Source of the DNA: Bradyrhizobium sp.
GTDB taxonomy: Bacteria > Pseudomonadota > Alphaproteobacteria > Rhizobiales > Xanthobacteraceae
Assembly (NCBI RefSeq): GCF_004799405.1
Contig: NZ_SSMW01000110.1
Coordinates: forward strand, 29,092 to 93,091
Direction: 5' to 3'
DNA length: 64,000 nt
Every line of letters begins with the position of its first letter. The first letter of the stretch is position 1. The notes beneath the pieces are model-generated. The model had not been told where the DNA came from, searched no databases, and was given only the letters and a program-made list of their open reading frames with translations. The translations under genes and the position numbers were made by a program. Positions 34,435-42,097 of the stretch are shown in pieces.

Positions 34435-34858
34435 TCATGCTCTGCAGGATTTCGCCGACCATCGACAGGTGATCGCCGTGACCGGCGTATTGATGCATGA
34501 TGTCGGCGAGATAGGTGGTGGCGACATTGAGACGCTGCGCCAGCAGACGCGCGATCAATAGCGCCACGGCCGGCTGATCGCGCAGAAACGAGGCGGCGTC
34601 GTCGAATTCGTAAACCGTCGAAGCCGACGCCGCGCGCACCGTCGCGGTGTGCGGCTTGTCGAGCAGAAACGACATTTCTCCGACCACCGCGCCGGGTTCG
34701 GTGATGCTGGCGACCACGGTGTCGCCCTTGATGACCTCGAGCCGTCCCTCGATCAGGACATAGAGATGTCCGGTGGTTCCGCCTTCGTGGATGATGAGCG
34801 TTCCCGCGGGCACCGCCCGCTGAACTCCCCCGCTGCAATAGTCCAGAATTGTACGCAT
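34373..34858 (-). CDS. Cyclic-nucleotide-binding domain protein without HTH
   Basis: 161 residues, a single Crp-type cNMP-binding beta-roll. The family signature is visible as AGTLIIHEGGTTGHLYVLIEGRLEVI (seen split as HEGGTTGHLYVLIEG) and PGAVVGEMSFLLDKPHTATVRA, which corresponds to the phosphate-binding cassette. After the roll there is a long helix (QPAVALLIARLLAQRLNVATTYLADI) but no DNA-binding domain, so it acts as a cytoplasmic sensor or adaptor, not as a repressor. Cyclic nucleotide specificity cannot be assigned. It overlaps the convergent metallophosphoesterase gene by 62 bp at the 3' end. Confidence 0.88.
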   Translation of the reverse strand: MRTILDYCSGGVQRAVPAGTLIIHEGGTTGHLYVLIEGRLEVIKGDTVVASITEPGAVVGEMSFLLDKPHTATVRAASASTVYEFDDAASFLRDQPAVALLIARLLAQRLNVATTYLADIMHQYAGHGDHLSMVGEILQSMINLPPTTVSPGSDLQSDPRM

Positions 34859-34971
34859 CCAGCGGGCACTCCCGTCACAAGACTAGGCATCAGCCATGCC
34901 ATCGTCGAACGGATAATGTATTCGCCCTGCTCAAATTGTCAGCAGGCGAAGCCAAACAAAGCGGGCCGATC

Positions 34972-35763
34972 TCACGCGGCACTTTGCGATACCGGCAAGA
35001 AATCGCGGATCGCCTCCAGAAAAACCCCGGGCGATTGCAGCTGCGGCACATGCGCGCAACCCGGAATGACCTGGAGACGCGCGTTCGGCAGGCCCGCGGC
35101 CAGTTCATGCGACATCGGCGGCGGCGTCGCCTCGTCATGTTCGCCGACCAGCACCAGCACGGGAACCTTGACTCTTTCAAGCTCGGGCCGGAGGTCGAGC
35201 TGCGCCAGCGCGGCGCAGGCCGCGCGGAACACATACGGGTCGGTCCGCAGGAACGCCTCGCGGCGCTCGCGCATCAGGTCCGGATGCCGGGCCTGGAATT
35301 CCGGCGCAAACAGCCGGCGCATCGCGACGTCGGTAATTGCGGCCAATCCCTTGGCCTTCGAGGCCGCCGCCATATTGCGAAAGGCCTCGCGGCCGCCTGG
35401 CGAAAACGCCGCCCCGCAATCGGCGAGAATGAGCCGGGTGGCGATGCCGGGATGGCGAATGGCCATTTGCAGCGCGACGAACCCGCCATAACCATTGCCG
35501 AGCACGATTGTACTCTCGCCGCCGGCGGCCTCTTTCACCGCCTCGGCCATCCGGTCGGCGACGGCGACAAAATCGCCGTTGACGGCCGCGGACTGGCCGA
35601 AGCCCGGCAGTTCGGGAACGATCAGGCGGAACGACTGCGACAAAACCGGAATGACGGCGTCGAAACTCGCGCGATCCGACAACAGCGAATGCAACAGGAA
35701 AAGCGGCGGCCCGTTGCCGAACTGCGCGGCGTTGACGGTGCCGTTGGCGAAAAGTCGGTCCAT
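34972..35763 (-). CDS. Alpha/beta-hydrolase fold protein lacking the nucleophile serine
   Basis: 263 residues. The fold is clear: LFLLHSLLSDRASFD (oxyanion region), LIVPELPGFGQSA, the strand-turn-helix VLGNGYGGFVALQ, VLVLVGEHDEATPP with Asp210, and CAHVPQLQSP with His238. At the nucleophile elbow GxSxG the sequence is G-N-G-Y-G, so residue 91 (codon at 35491-35493, GGT) is Gly where Ser, Cys or Asp is expected. It may be catalytically altered or act as a binding protein. It is divergent from the GntR-aldehyde dehydrogenase-MFS operon, and probably belongs to the same pathway. Confidence 0.88.
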   Translation of the reverse strand: MDRLFANGTVNAAQFGNGPPLFLLHSLLSDRASFDAVIPVLSQSFRLIVPELPGFGQSAAVNGDFVAVADRMAEAVKEAAGGESTIVLGNGYGGFVALQMAIRHPGIATRLILADCGAAFSPGGREAFRNMAAASKAKGLAAITDVAMRRLFAPEFQARHPDLMRERREAFLRTDPYVFRAACAALAQLDLRPELERVKVPVLVLVGEHDEATPPPMSHELAAGLPNARLQVIPGCAHVPQLQSPGVFLEAIRDFLPVSQSAA

Positions 35764-35853
35764 GCGTCACTCATTTTCAAAGCCGCGACAGCGGCGCCGC
35801 GCGATCAGACCCGACTGATAAATCAAAATTCGGCCTATTCCAACCTTTGTCGC

Positions 35854-35882
35854 TTGACGTGATATTTCACGGCTGCAAGGTT
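35854..35882 (+). promoter_or_regulatory. Candidate GntR operator overlapping a -35 element
   Basis: A TTGACG hexamer at 35854 overlaps a perfect dyad CGTGA-TATT-TCACG at 35858-35871, 36 bp upstream of the GntR start. A dyad of this size with an AT centre suits a FadR-subfamily GntR regulator. The -10 element is unclear (AAGGTT or GGTTAT around 35877-35884). Confidence 0.5.
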
Positions 35883-35907
35883 ATCGGCATATCGTGGGAA
35901 ATAAACC

Positions 35908-36558
35908 ATGCTTTTGCGCGACAATGTCTATGAAAACCTGCGGTCTGATATTCTGACCTGCCGTCTTGCCCCCGGCGACGATATGCGGGAGCAGGATCTC
36001 GCCGCGCGCTACGTCGTCAGCCGCCAGCCGGTGCGCGAGGCGTTGCTGCGGCTGGAACGCGAACATCTCGTCACCGTGCAGCCGCGCCAGGGCTACCGGG
36101 TCAATCCGATCTCGCTGGCGGATGCGCGCGACCTGTTGCGGTTCCGGTTGGCGCTGGAGCCCGCCTGCGTCGCGCAAGCCATCGAGAGTGCGCCGGAGAA
36201 TGTCCTCAAGGCGCTCGACGCGTTCAGGCGCTTCGAGGGCAACCGCGAGGACTTCATCGCCTATAACCGCGGCTTTCACTCTGCGCTGGCTCATGCCTCG
36301 GGCAACCGCCGCATGGCCTCAGCCCTGTGCGATCTGATCGGACAGGCCGATCGCCTGGTGCGCGTCAGCGTGGCCAATGTCCGGGGCCACGACCCGGCGC
36401 AACTTGTCGCCGAGCACGTCGCCTTGATCGAGGCGATGCAGCGCCGCGATTCCCGGGCAGCGGCGCGCATCATCAAGGCGCATATCGCGCAGACCGAAAA
36501 ACGTGTGCTGCCGGCGCTCAGGCGCAACGCGGTGATCGTCGAAGGGAGCGGCCTTTGA
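35908..36558 (+). CDS. GntR-family transcriptional regulator (FadR/FCD type)
   Basis: 216 residues. An N-terminal wHTH (NVYENLRSDILTCRLAPGDD, then VSRQPVREALLRLEREHLV) precedes an all-helical FCD ligand-binding domain (about 85-210), in which His-containing helices (FHSALAHASGNRR, and AEHVALIEAM) would hold a metal or carboxylate ligand. It opens an operon: the aldehyde dehydrogenase start (TTG 36555) overlaps its stop. Autoregulation is likely through the dyad at 35858-35871. It probably senses the substrate or product of the ALDH pathway. Confidence 0.92.
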   Translation: MLLRDNVYENLRSDILTCRLAPGDDMREQDLAARYVVSRQPVREALLRLEREHLVTVQPRQGYRVNPISLADARDLLRFRLALEPACVAQAIESAPENVLKALDAFRRFEGNREDFIAYNRGFHSALAHASGNRRMASALCDLIGQADRLVRVSVANVRGHDPAQLVAEHVALIEAMQRRDSRAAARIIKAHIAQTEKRVLPALRRNAVIVEGSGL

Positions 36559-38075
36559 ACATTTCCGCCAGGCCCGCCGTGGTCGAAATCCACGGCAATT
36601 TCGTCGACGGCCGCGAGGTCGAAGCAGGCTCCGGGTTGCTCGATGTCCGCAATCCCGCCACCGGCGATGTGATCGCGCGGATTCCGGATTCGACCGCGGA
36701 AGATATCGACCGGGCCATGAAAAGCGCGCGGGCCGCCTTCGAGGGACAGGCCTGGGGCGGCATGGACATCCGCGCCCGCGCGCGGCTGGTCAACCGGCTG
36801 GCGGATGCCTTCGAGGCCAATCTGGAGCAGCTGTACCGGCTGGGAACGCTCAACAACGGCCGTCCGGTTAACGAGACGCGCGCCCAGCTGTCGCGGCTGC
36901 CGGATTTCTTCCGCTACTTTGCCGGATTGGCGCTGTCGCGCCGCGACGCCGTCATCCCGGTCGAAGGCGCCTATCTGAACTACACCTTGCGCTCGCCGAT
37001 CGGCATCGTCGCCAACTGCACGCCGTTCAACCACCCCTTGATGATCATGTGCAAATCGCTGGCCGCGGTACTGGCGACGGGATGCGTCACCGTGGTCAAG
37101 CCGTCGGAATACACGCCGCTGACCACCCTGAAGCTGGCGCGGATTTTCAGCGAGGCGGGCCTGCCGCCCGGCGTGTTCAATGTCGTGTGCGGGCTCGGCC
37201 AGAGCGCAGGCAAGATGCTGGCCGAGCATCCCGATATCAACAAGCTGGTATTGACCGGCGGCACCGAAGCCGGCCGCATCGCCGCGGGCTCGGCCGCGAA
37301 AGTATTCGCGCACCAGACCCTGGAACTCGGCGGCAAGACGCCGGTCATGGTGTTCGACGATTTCGACGTCGACCAGGCGGTCAACTATGCCGCGTTCGGC
37401 GCCTTCATCGGCGCCGGCCAGACCTGCGTCTGCGCCGCGCGCCACATCGTGCAGGCCTCGATCTACGACGAGTTCGTGGCGAAGCTGAAGGCCAAGACGG
37501 AAAATATCCGCATCGGCGATCCCTTCGATCCCGCGACCCAGCTCGGACCGGTGATCTCGGCGTGGCAACGCGACCGCGTGTTGCTGTTTTGCGGGTTCGG
37601 CCGCGAGGACGGCGCGCGGCTGGTCACCGGCGGTAACGCTGCCAAAGTGCCCGGTCATGAGAACGGTTACTTCGTCGAACCGACGGTGTTTGCGGACGTG
37701 AAGTCCGATATGCGGATCTTCCAGCAGGAAGTATTCGGTCCCTTCACCTCGGTGACGCCGTTCACCGACGAGGCCGACGCGTTGCGGCTCGCCAATGATT
37801 CGCCGTTCGGGCTCGCGGCTGCGATCCGCACCCGCGACGTCGGCCGCGCCCATCGCCTGGCATCCGCGGTCAAGGCCGGCATCGTCTGGGTCAACGATCA
37901 TCACCGGCTCGATCCGGCTTCGCCCTGGGGCGGTGTCGATGATTCAGGGGTCGGGCGCGAATTCGGCTCCGAAAGTTTCGACGATCACTTCAACACCAAG
38001 AGCGTGATGGTGGCGACCCACGACCAGCCGTTCGACTGGTACCGCGACACGGCGGGGCAGCGACGATTGAACTAG
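36555..38075 (+). CDS. Aldehyde dehydrogenase family protein
   Basis: 506 residues from TTG 36555, with AGGGAG 9 bases upstream; the start overlaps the GntR stop by 4 bp (TTGA). NAD(P)-dependent oxidation of an aldehyde to an acid. Catalytic residues are in place: Asn159 (TPFNHP), Glu257 (ELGGK) and nucleophile Cys291 (GAGQTC). The C-terminal segment HRLDPASPWGGVDDSGVGREFG is typical of broad ALDH subfamilies. Together with the AAHS-type MFS gene downstream, this suggests catabolism of an imported organic acid or aromatic aldehyde, substrate unknown. Translation from a TTG start coupled to the regulator suggests modest expression. Confidence 0.92.
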   Translation: MNISARPAVVEIHGNFVDGREVEAGSGLLDVRNPATGDVIARIPDSTAEDIDRAMKSARAAFEGQAWGGMDIRARARLVNRLADAFEANLEQLYRLGTLNNGRPVNETRAQLSRLPDFFRYFAGLALSRRDAVIPVEGAYLNYTLRSPIGIVANCTPFNHPLMIMCKSLAAVLATGCVTVVKPSEYTPLTTLKLARIFSEAGLPPGVFNVVCGLGQSAGKMLAEHPDINKLVLTGGTEAGRIAAGSAAKVFAHQTLELGGKTPVMVFDDFDVDQAVNYAAFGAFIGAGQTCVCAARHIVQASIYDEFVAKLKAKTENIRIGDPFDPATQLGPVISAWQRDRVLLFCGFGREDGARLVTGGNAAKVPGHENGYFVEPTVFADVKSDMRIFQQEVFGPFTSVTPFTDEADALRLANDSPFGLAAAIRTRDVGRAHRLASAVKAGIVWVNDHHRLDPASPWGGVDDSGVGREFGSESFDDHFNTKSVMVATHDQPFDWYRDTAGQRRLN

Positions 38076-38160
38076 CGCCAATAAAACTGAAAACCGGCGG
38101 CGATGCCGCGCCCAAAGAAGGCCGGTGCCGTATCCAGACATCACAAGGGGGAAACCAACA

Positions 38161-39507
38161 ATGGCTATCGCAGTAAACGCCGGCGCACGTCTCGACCGGC
38201 TTCCGATCTCGTCGTTCCACTACCGGATTTTCGCCCTGGTCGGCGCCGGCATGTTTTTCGACGGTTACGACCTCTATATCGCCGGCGGCGTGCTGGCCTC
38301 GGCGGTCCAGACCAAATTCTCGACCGTGCCGCAGAACCTGCAGTTCATCTCGCTGACCTTTGTCGGCATGACGCTGGGCGCGCTGATCACCGGGTTTGTC
38401 GGCGACCGGATGGGGCGGCGGTTCACCTATCAGATCAATCTTTTGATCTTCGGGCTGGCGTCGCTGGCGGCGGCTTTCGCCCAGGACATGAACCAGCTGA
38501 TCGTCTGCCGCTTCGTGCAGGGCCTCGGCCTCGGCGCTGAAATCGTCGTCGGCTACTCGACGCTGACCGAGTTCGTTCCGCCGGCGACGCGCGGGCGCTG
38601 GCTGTCGATGATGGCGTTCCTCACGGTATGCGGATTCCCGGTGACTGCCCTGCTCGGTTATCTGATCATCCCGGCCTGGGGATGGCGTCCGATGTTCGTC
38701 ATTGCCGGCGTCGGCTCGCTGATCGTCTGGTACCTGCGCAAGAATCTCCCGGAGTCGCCGCGCTGGCTTGAATCGCAGGGACGCAGCGCGGAAGCCGAAG
38801 CCCTGATGCAGTCGATCGAGCAGGAATCCGCGGCCGGTGCAATCCTGCCGCCGGCAATGGCCGTGCCGCCGGCGCCCCAGGTCAGCGTCTCCGACCTGCT
38901 GAAGCCGCCGCTGCTGCAGCGGATGCTGGTCGGTTCCTGGGTGCTGATCACGATCAATACCCTGATCTTCGGCTTCGTGATCTTCCTGCCGCAATTCTTC
39001 CTGCGCCAGGGGCTGACCATCGCGAATTCGCTGGCCTACACGCTGGTGCTGTCGGCGGCGTCGCTGGTCGGCTGCGCGCTCGGCGCCTGGCTGTCCGACA
39101 CCATCGGACGGCGCTGGAGCATCATCGGCGCGTCGATCGTCACCATCGTGAGCGGCTATGTCTATGCCCGCTTCAGCGCGGCGTCGGATCCGACCATCGT
39201 GCTCTCGGTCGGCTTCGTGCTGATCGTCGCGATCTATGTGCAGACCGCGATCCTGTTCGGCGTCTACACCACCGAACTGTTCCCGACCGAGATCAGACTG
39301 CGCGCCAACGGCATCTGCAACACGCTCGGACGGGGTGCTACCGTGGTGTCGCCCTTCATCGTCGGCGCGCTGATGGCATCCTACCAACTGCCGGGCGTGG
39401 TCTGGCTGATGATCGGCCTAGTGGTGGTTCAGATCGTGGTGGTGTGGGCCTGGGGCGTGGAGACGCGCAACCGCGGACTGGAGGAAGTCGCCGCCGCCGC
39501 GGCGTGA
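38161..39507 (+). CDS. MFS transporter (aromatic acid/metabolite:H+ symporter-like)
   Basis: 448 residues, about 12 membrane helices. The N-terminus has MFFDGYDLYIAGGVL (the FDGYD motif of aromatic acid symporters), and the loop 2-3 motif reads GDRMGRRFTYQ. GAEIVVGYSTLTEFVPPATRGRW is the characteristic conserved segment of the AAHS/sugar-porter group, repeated in the second half as TELFPTEIRLRANG. I chose ATG 38161, preceded by AAGGGGG; a longer reading frame starts in the upstream gap. It is transcribed with the GntR and ALDH genes and is likely the importer for their substrate. Confidence 0.93.
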   Translation: MAIAVNAGARLDRLPISSFHYRIFALVGAGMFFDGYDLYIAGGVLASAVQTKFSTVPQNLQFISLTFVGMTLGALITGFVGDRMGRRFTYQINLLIFGLASLAAAFAQDMNQLIVCRFVQGLGLGAEIVVGYSTLTEFVPPATRGRWLSMMAFLTVCGFPVTALLGYLIIPAWGWRPMFVIAGVGSLIVWYLRKNLPESPRWLESQGRSAEAEALMQSIEQESAAGAILPPAMAVPPAPQVSVSDLLKPPLLQRMLVGSWVLITINTLIFGFVIFLPQFFLRQGLTIANSLAYTLVLSAASLVGCALGAWLSDTIGRRWSIIGASIVTIVSGYVYARFSAASDPTIVLSVGFVLIVAIYVQTAILFGVYTTELFPTEIRLRANGICNTLGRGATVVSPFIVGALMASYQLPGVVWLMIGLVVVQIVVVWAWGVETRNRGLEEVAAAAA

Positions 39508-39527
39508 TGTAAAGGAAGTGGGCAGCA

Positions 39528-39632
39528 GTCATCCTGAGGTGCGAGCGCAGCGAGCCTCGAAGGATGGAAGCTAAAAAGGTGCCTGCAGCACATCCTTCGA
39601 GGTGCGCAAGAGCGCGCACCTCAGGACGATGG
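39528..39632. repeat. GTCATCCTGAGG-type dispersed repeat
   Basis: Starts GTCATCCTGAGG and ends CCTCAGGACGATGG, with internal CCTCGAAGGATG and CATCCTTCGAGG arms. It is the same family as 55810-55896. It occupies the gap between the convergent MFS and GNAT genes. Confidence 0.8.
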
Positions 39633-39639
39633 GTGCCGA

Positions 39640-40304
39640 CTAGATCGCTCGCGCAAACCTGCGGAAACCCGGCGCGCCGGTCAGCGCCTGGAAGGCCGGG
39701 TCGTGTTTTTCTTCGGCAAAGGCAAAGCCGGCCCTGGCGTAGCATCGCTCGGCCGGCTCGTTGCCGATCAGGAACGAGATCGAGGCGCGCGAAAAGCCCG
39801 CGGCCCTGCCCTTGTCCAACGCGTGTTCGATCAGCGCCTGCATCAGCCCGCGACCTTGATAGGCCGGCAGCGTGGCGGCGTGCTCGAGCAGCCACTCGCT
39901 ATCGCTGCCCTGCACCCAACATTTGGACGAGTATGCGACGCGCTGAAATATTGCGGCCAGTTCGGATGAGTTCAGGCCCGTCTGCCCGGCGACTTCAGCA
40001 ATCGCCGCGCGCGCCGCGACGCCGATTCCGGCCGCAGGCAGCGCACAGAGCGACGCGGCGGGTACGCCATCGAACTCGGCGACGAGGAAGTGCGAACGTG
40101 CCACCAGGATTTTTGTTGCGCGACGGCAATCCACTCCACGAAGGCCATGCACTGCGGCTCAGGCCAGCCGAGCGCGATGTCGAACCAGCCGCGCGGCCTC
40201 GGGCCGCGCTGCGACGGCAGGATATTACGGGCAATAAACCTGGCGTCTTCCGGACGCGCGGCGCGGATCACAGGCTGCGACCGCCCCACCGAATGGCACG
40301 TCAC
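39640..40304 (-). pseudogene. GNAT family N-acetyltransferase, frameshifted
   Basis: Two overlapping frames form one 221-residue acetyltransferase if one base is restored. Frame one starts at GTG 40304 (PVIRAARPEDARFIARNILPS, then MAFVEWIAVAQQKSWWH) and ends at about 40098. The conserved continuation SHFLVAEFDGVPAASLCALP is in another frame from 40095. The spacing between CAC (40100-40098) and TCG (40095-40093) is 2 bases where 3 are needed. The GNAT core (TLPAYQGRGLMQALIEHAL, about 39790-39860) is intact. The start overlaps the scoB stop (GTGA), so it was cotranscribed with scoAB. The cause may be a real inactivating deletion or an assembly error. Confidence 0.75.
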
Positions 40305-40951
40305 GCGTTCTTCAGCGCGACGCGGTACTCGGCTTCGGTCTTCGACTTCACTTCGTCGAGCGTGACGCCGTCGGCAAGCTCGATCAGCGCCATGCCGTCC
40401 TTGCCGTGCCGGTCGATGGTGAAGACCGCGAGATCCGTCACCACCATGTCGACGACATGCTCGCCGGTCAGCGGCAGGTTGCATTTCTTCAAAAGCTTCG
40501 GGCCGTCCTTGGCCGAATGCTCCATCACCACCACCACGCGCTTGACGCCGGCGACCAGATCCATCGCGCCGCCCATGCCCTTGACCATCTTGCCGGGGAT
40601 CATCCAGTTGGCGAGATCGCCGTTCTGCGCCACCTGCATCGCGCCGAGGATCGACAGGTCGATGTGGCCGCCGCGCACCATGCCGAAGGATTCGGCGCTG
40701 GAGAAATAGCTGGTCGAGGGCAGTTCGCTGACCGTCTGCTTGCCGGCGTTGATGAGGTCGGCGTCTTCCTCGCCCTCATAGGGAAACGGCCCCATGCCGA
40801 GCATGCCGTTCTCGCTCTGCAGGCTGACGTCCATGCCGTCGGGGATGTAGTTCGACACCAGCGTCGGAATGCCGATGCCGAGATTGACGTAATAGCCGTC
40901 GCGCAATTCCTTGGCGGCGCGGGCGGCCATTTGATCGCGGGTCCATGCCAT
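40301..40951 (-). CDS. scoB: 3-oxoacid CoA-transferase subunit B
   Basis: 216 residues. Beta subunit of succinyl-CoA:3-ketoacid CoA-transferase (family I), which activates acetoacetate to acetoacetyl-CoA. The catalytic Glu47 lies in the SENG motif ([11 protein letters not shown]). [13 protein letters not shown] and [21 protein letters not shown] are characteristic. The start ATG 40951 sits within the scoA stop (TGATG), so subunits A and B are translationally coupled. A much longer upstream frame is not part of the gene. In Bradyrhizobium this pair would serve ketone-body or polyhydroxybutyrate metabolism. Confidence 0.95.
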   Translation of the reverse strand: MAWTRDQMAARAAKELRDGYYVNLGIGIPTLVSNYIPDGMDVSLQSENGMLGMGPFPYEGEEDADLINAGKQTVSELPSTSYFSSAESFGMVRGGHIDLSILGAMQVAQNGDLANWMIPGKMVKGMGGAMDLVAGVKRVVVVMEHSAKDGPKLLKKCNLPLTGEHVVDMVVTDLAVFTIDRHGKDGMALIELADGVTLDEVKSKTEAEYRVALKNA

Positions 40952-41691
40952 CAGATTTCTACTCCGGTTGCCGCCGCAGGCGCGGGCGCGCTGGTGCGCT
41001 TGCGGGTGTTGCGGAACTCGATCCGCTTGTTGCCGCGGCCGACCTCGATCATGCGCTTGACGAAGATGCCGGGCGTATGGATATGGTCCGGATTGATGTC
41101 GCCGGCCGGAACGATCTGCTCGACCTCGGCCACCGTGACCCGGGCCGCGGTCGCCATCATCGGATTGAAATTCCGCGCGGTCTTGCGATAGACGAGATTG
41201 CCGGCGGTATCGCCCTTCCAGGCGTGGATGATCGCGAGATCGGCGAACAGCCCGCGCTCCATGATGTATTTCTCGCCGTCGAAAATCTTTTCTTCCTTGC
41301 CTTCGGCGATCAGGGTGCCGACGCCGGTCTTGGTGTAGAATGCCGGAATCCCGGCGCCGCCGGCGCGGATGCGCTCGGCTAGCGTGCCCTGCGGATTGAA
41401 TTCGAGTTCCAGTTCGCCGGCAAGGTACTGCTGGGCGAACAGCTTGTTCTCGCCGACATAGGACGAAATCATCTTCTTGATCTGGCGGGTCTCCAGCAGC
41501 CGGCTGAGCCCGATGCCGTCGACGCCGGCGTTGTTGGAAATGACCGTGAGATTCTTGACGCCGGAATCGCGGATCGCATCCGACAACACCTCGGCGATGC
41601 CGCACAGCCCGAAACCGCCGGACATGATCATCATGCCGTCCTTCAGGATGCCTGCGAGGGCCGATTTGGCGTCGGGATAGACCTTGTTCAT
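40951..41691 (-). CDS. scoA: 3-oxoacid CoA-transferase subunit A
   Basis: 246 residues. The alpha subunit opens [31 protein letters not shown]; the GGFGLCG glycine loop binds Co[16 protein letters not shown] and [15 protein letters not shown] follow in family order. The C-terminus is slightly extended ([17 protein letters not shown]), which is not typical of ScoA. It is the first gene of the pair and immediately precedes scoB (1-bp overlap). The upstream region 41692-42097 has no other gene on this strand. Confidence 0.95.
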   Translation of the reverse strand: MNKVYPDAKSALAGILKDGMMIMSGGFGLCGIAEVLSDAIRDSGVKNLTVISNNAGVDGIGLSRLLETRQIKKMISSYVGENKLFAQQYLAGELELEFNPQGTLAERIRAGGAGIPAFYTKTGVGTLIAEGKEEKIFDGEKYIMERGLFADLAIIHAWKGDTAGNLVYRKTARNFNPMMATAARVTVAEVEQIVPAGDINPDHIHTPGIFVKRMIEVGRGNKRIEFRNTRKRTSAPAPAAATGVEI

Positions 41692-42097
41692 GGCAATGCG
41701 ACCTGATGCGGGAAGGCGCTGACCGCCAGCACTGATTGAGGATTATTAGGCGAATTCTTCGCAGTGCGTCAATGACGGGGCCTTTGGTGCCAAAATCGTC
41801 GGAAGTGCGCCCCGTCTTCCGCTTGCGGGGAGGGTGCCGAGCGTTAGCGAGGCGGGTGGGGGCGCTCTCCGCGAGTCCCATTGCCGGAAAGAGCCCCCAC
41901 CCCAACCCTCCCCCGCAAGGGCGGGGAGAGGGGGAAGTTAAGAGCCGGAGCGGGAACGCGGGCGGCCTTGAAAGCGTCAAGAAAACCCATCAAGTTGCGC
42001 GGGTTGGCATGGGTTCGTCCAAATCGGTCGTGGCCGAGCGCCGCCCGCCCAACAACGAACCGGCCCCATAACCCGACCCGATTTAAGCAACCTGGAT
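41692..42097. other. Divergent intergenic region between scoA and the AsmA-like gene
   Basis: 406 bp without a gene. Its centre (about 41809-41934) is a large palindromic repeat (see that entry). The flanks should hold the scoA promoter (41692-41790) and the AsmA-like promoter (42020-42097). Neither is recognisable beyond AT-rich ATTATTAG near 41740. Confidence 0.5.
41809..41934. repeat. Large palindromic element, GGGTGGGGGC type
   Basis: Contains GCTTGCGGGGAGGGTGCCG ... GGCGGGTGGGGGCGCTCTCC on one arm and GAGCCCCCACCCC ... CCCTCCCCCGCAAG on the other. It is related in sequence and layout to the element at 9789-9877. A long stem-loop is possible. Confidence 0.75.

Noticed and set aside
40301..41980. 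559-codon frame extending scoB upstream
   Set aside because: The first two thirds overlap scoA in another frame and are low-complexity basic sequence. The real start is ATG 40951.
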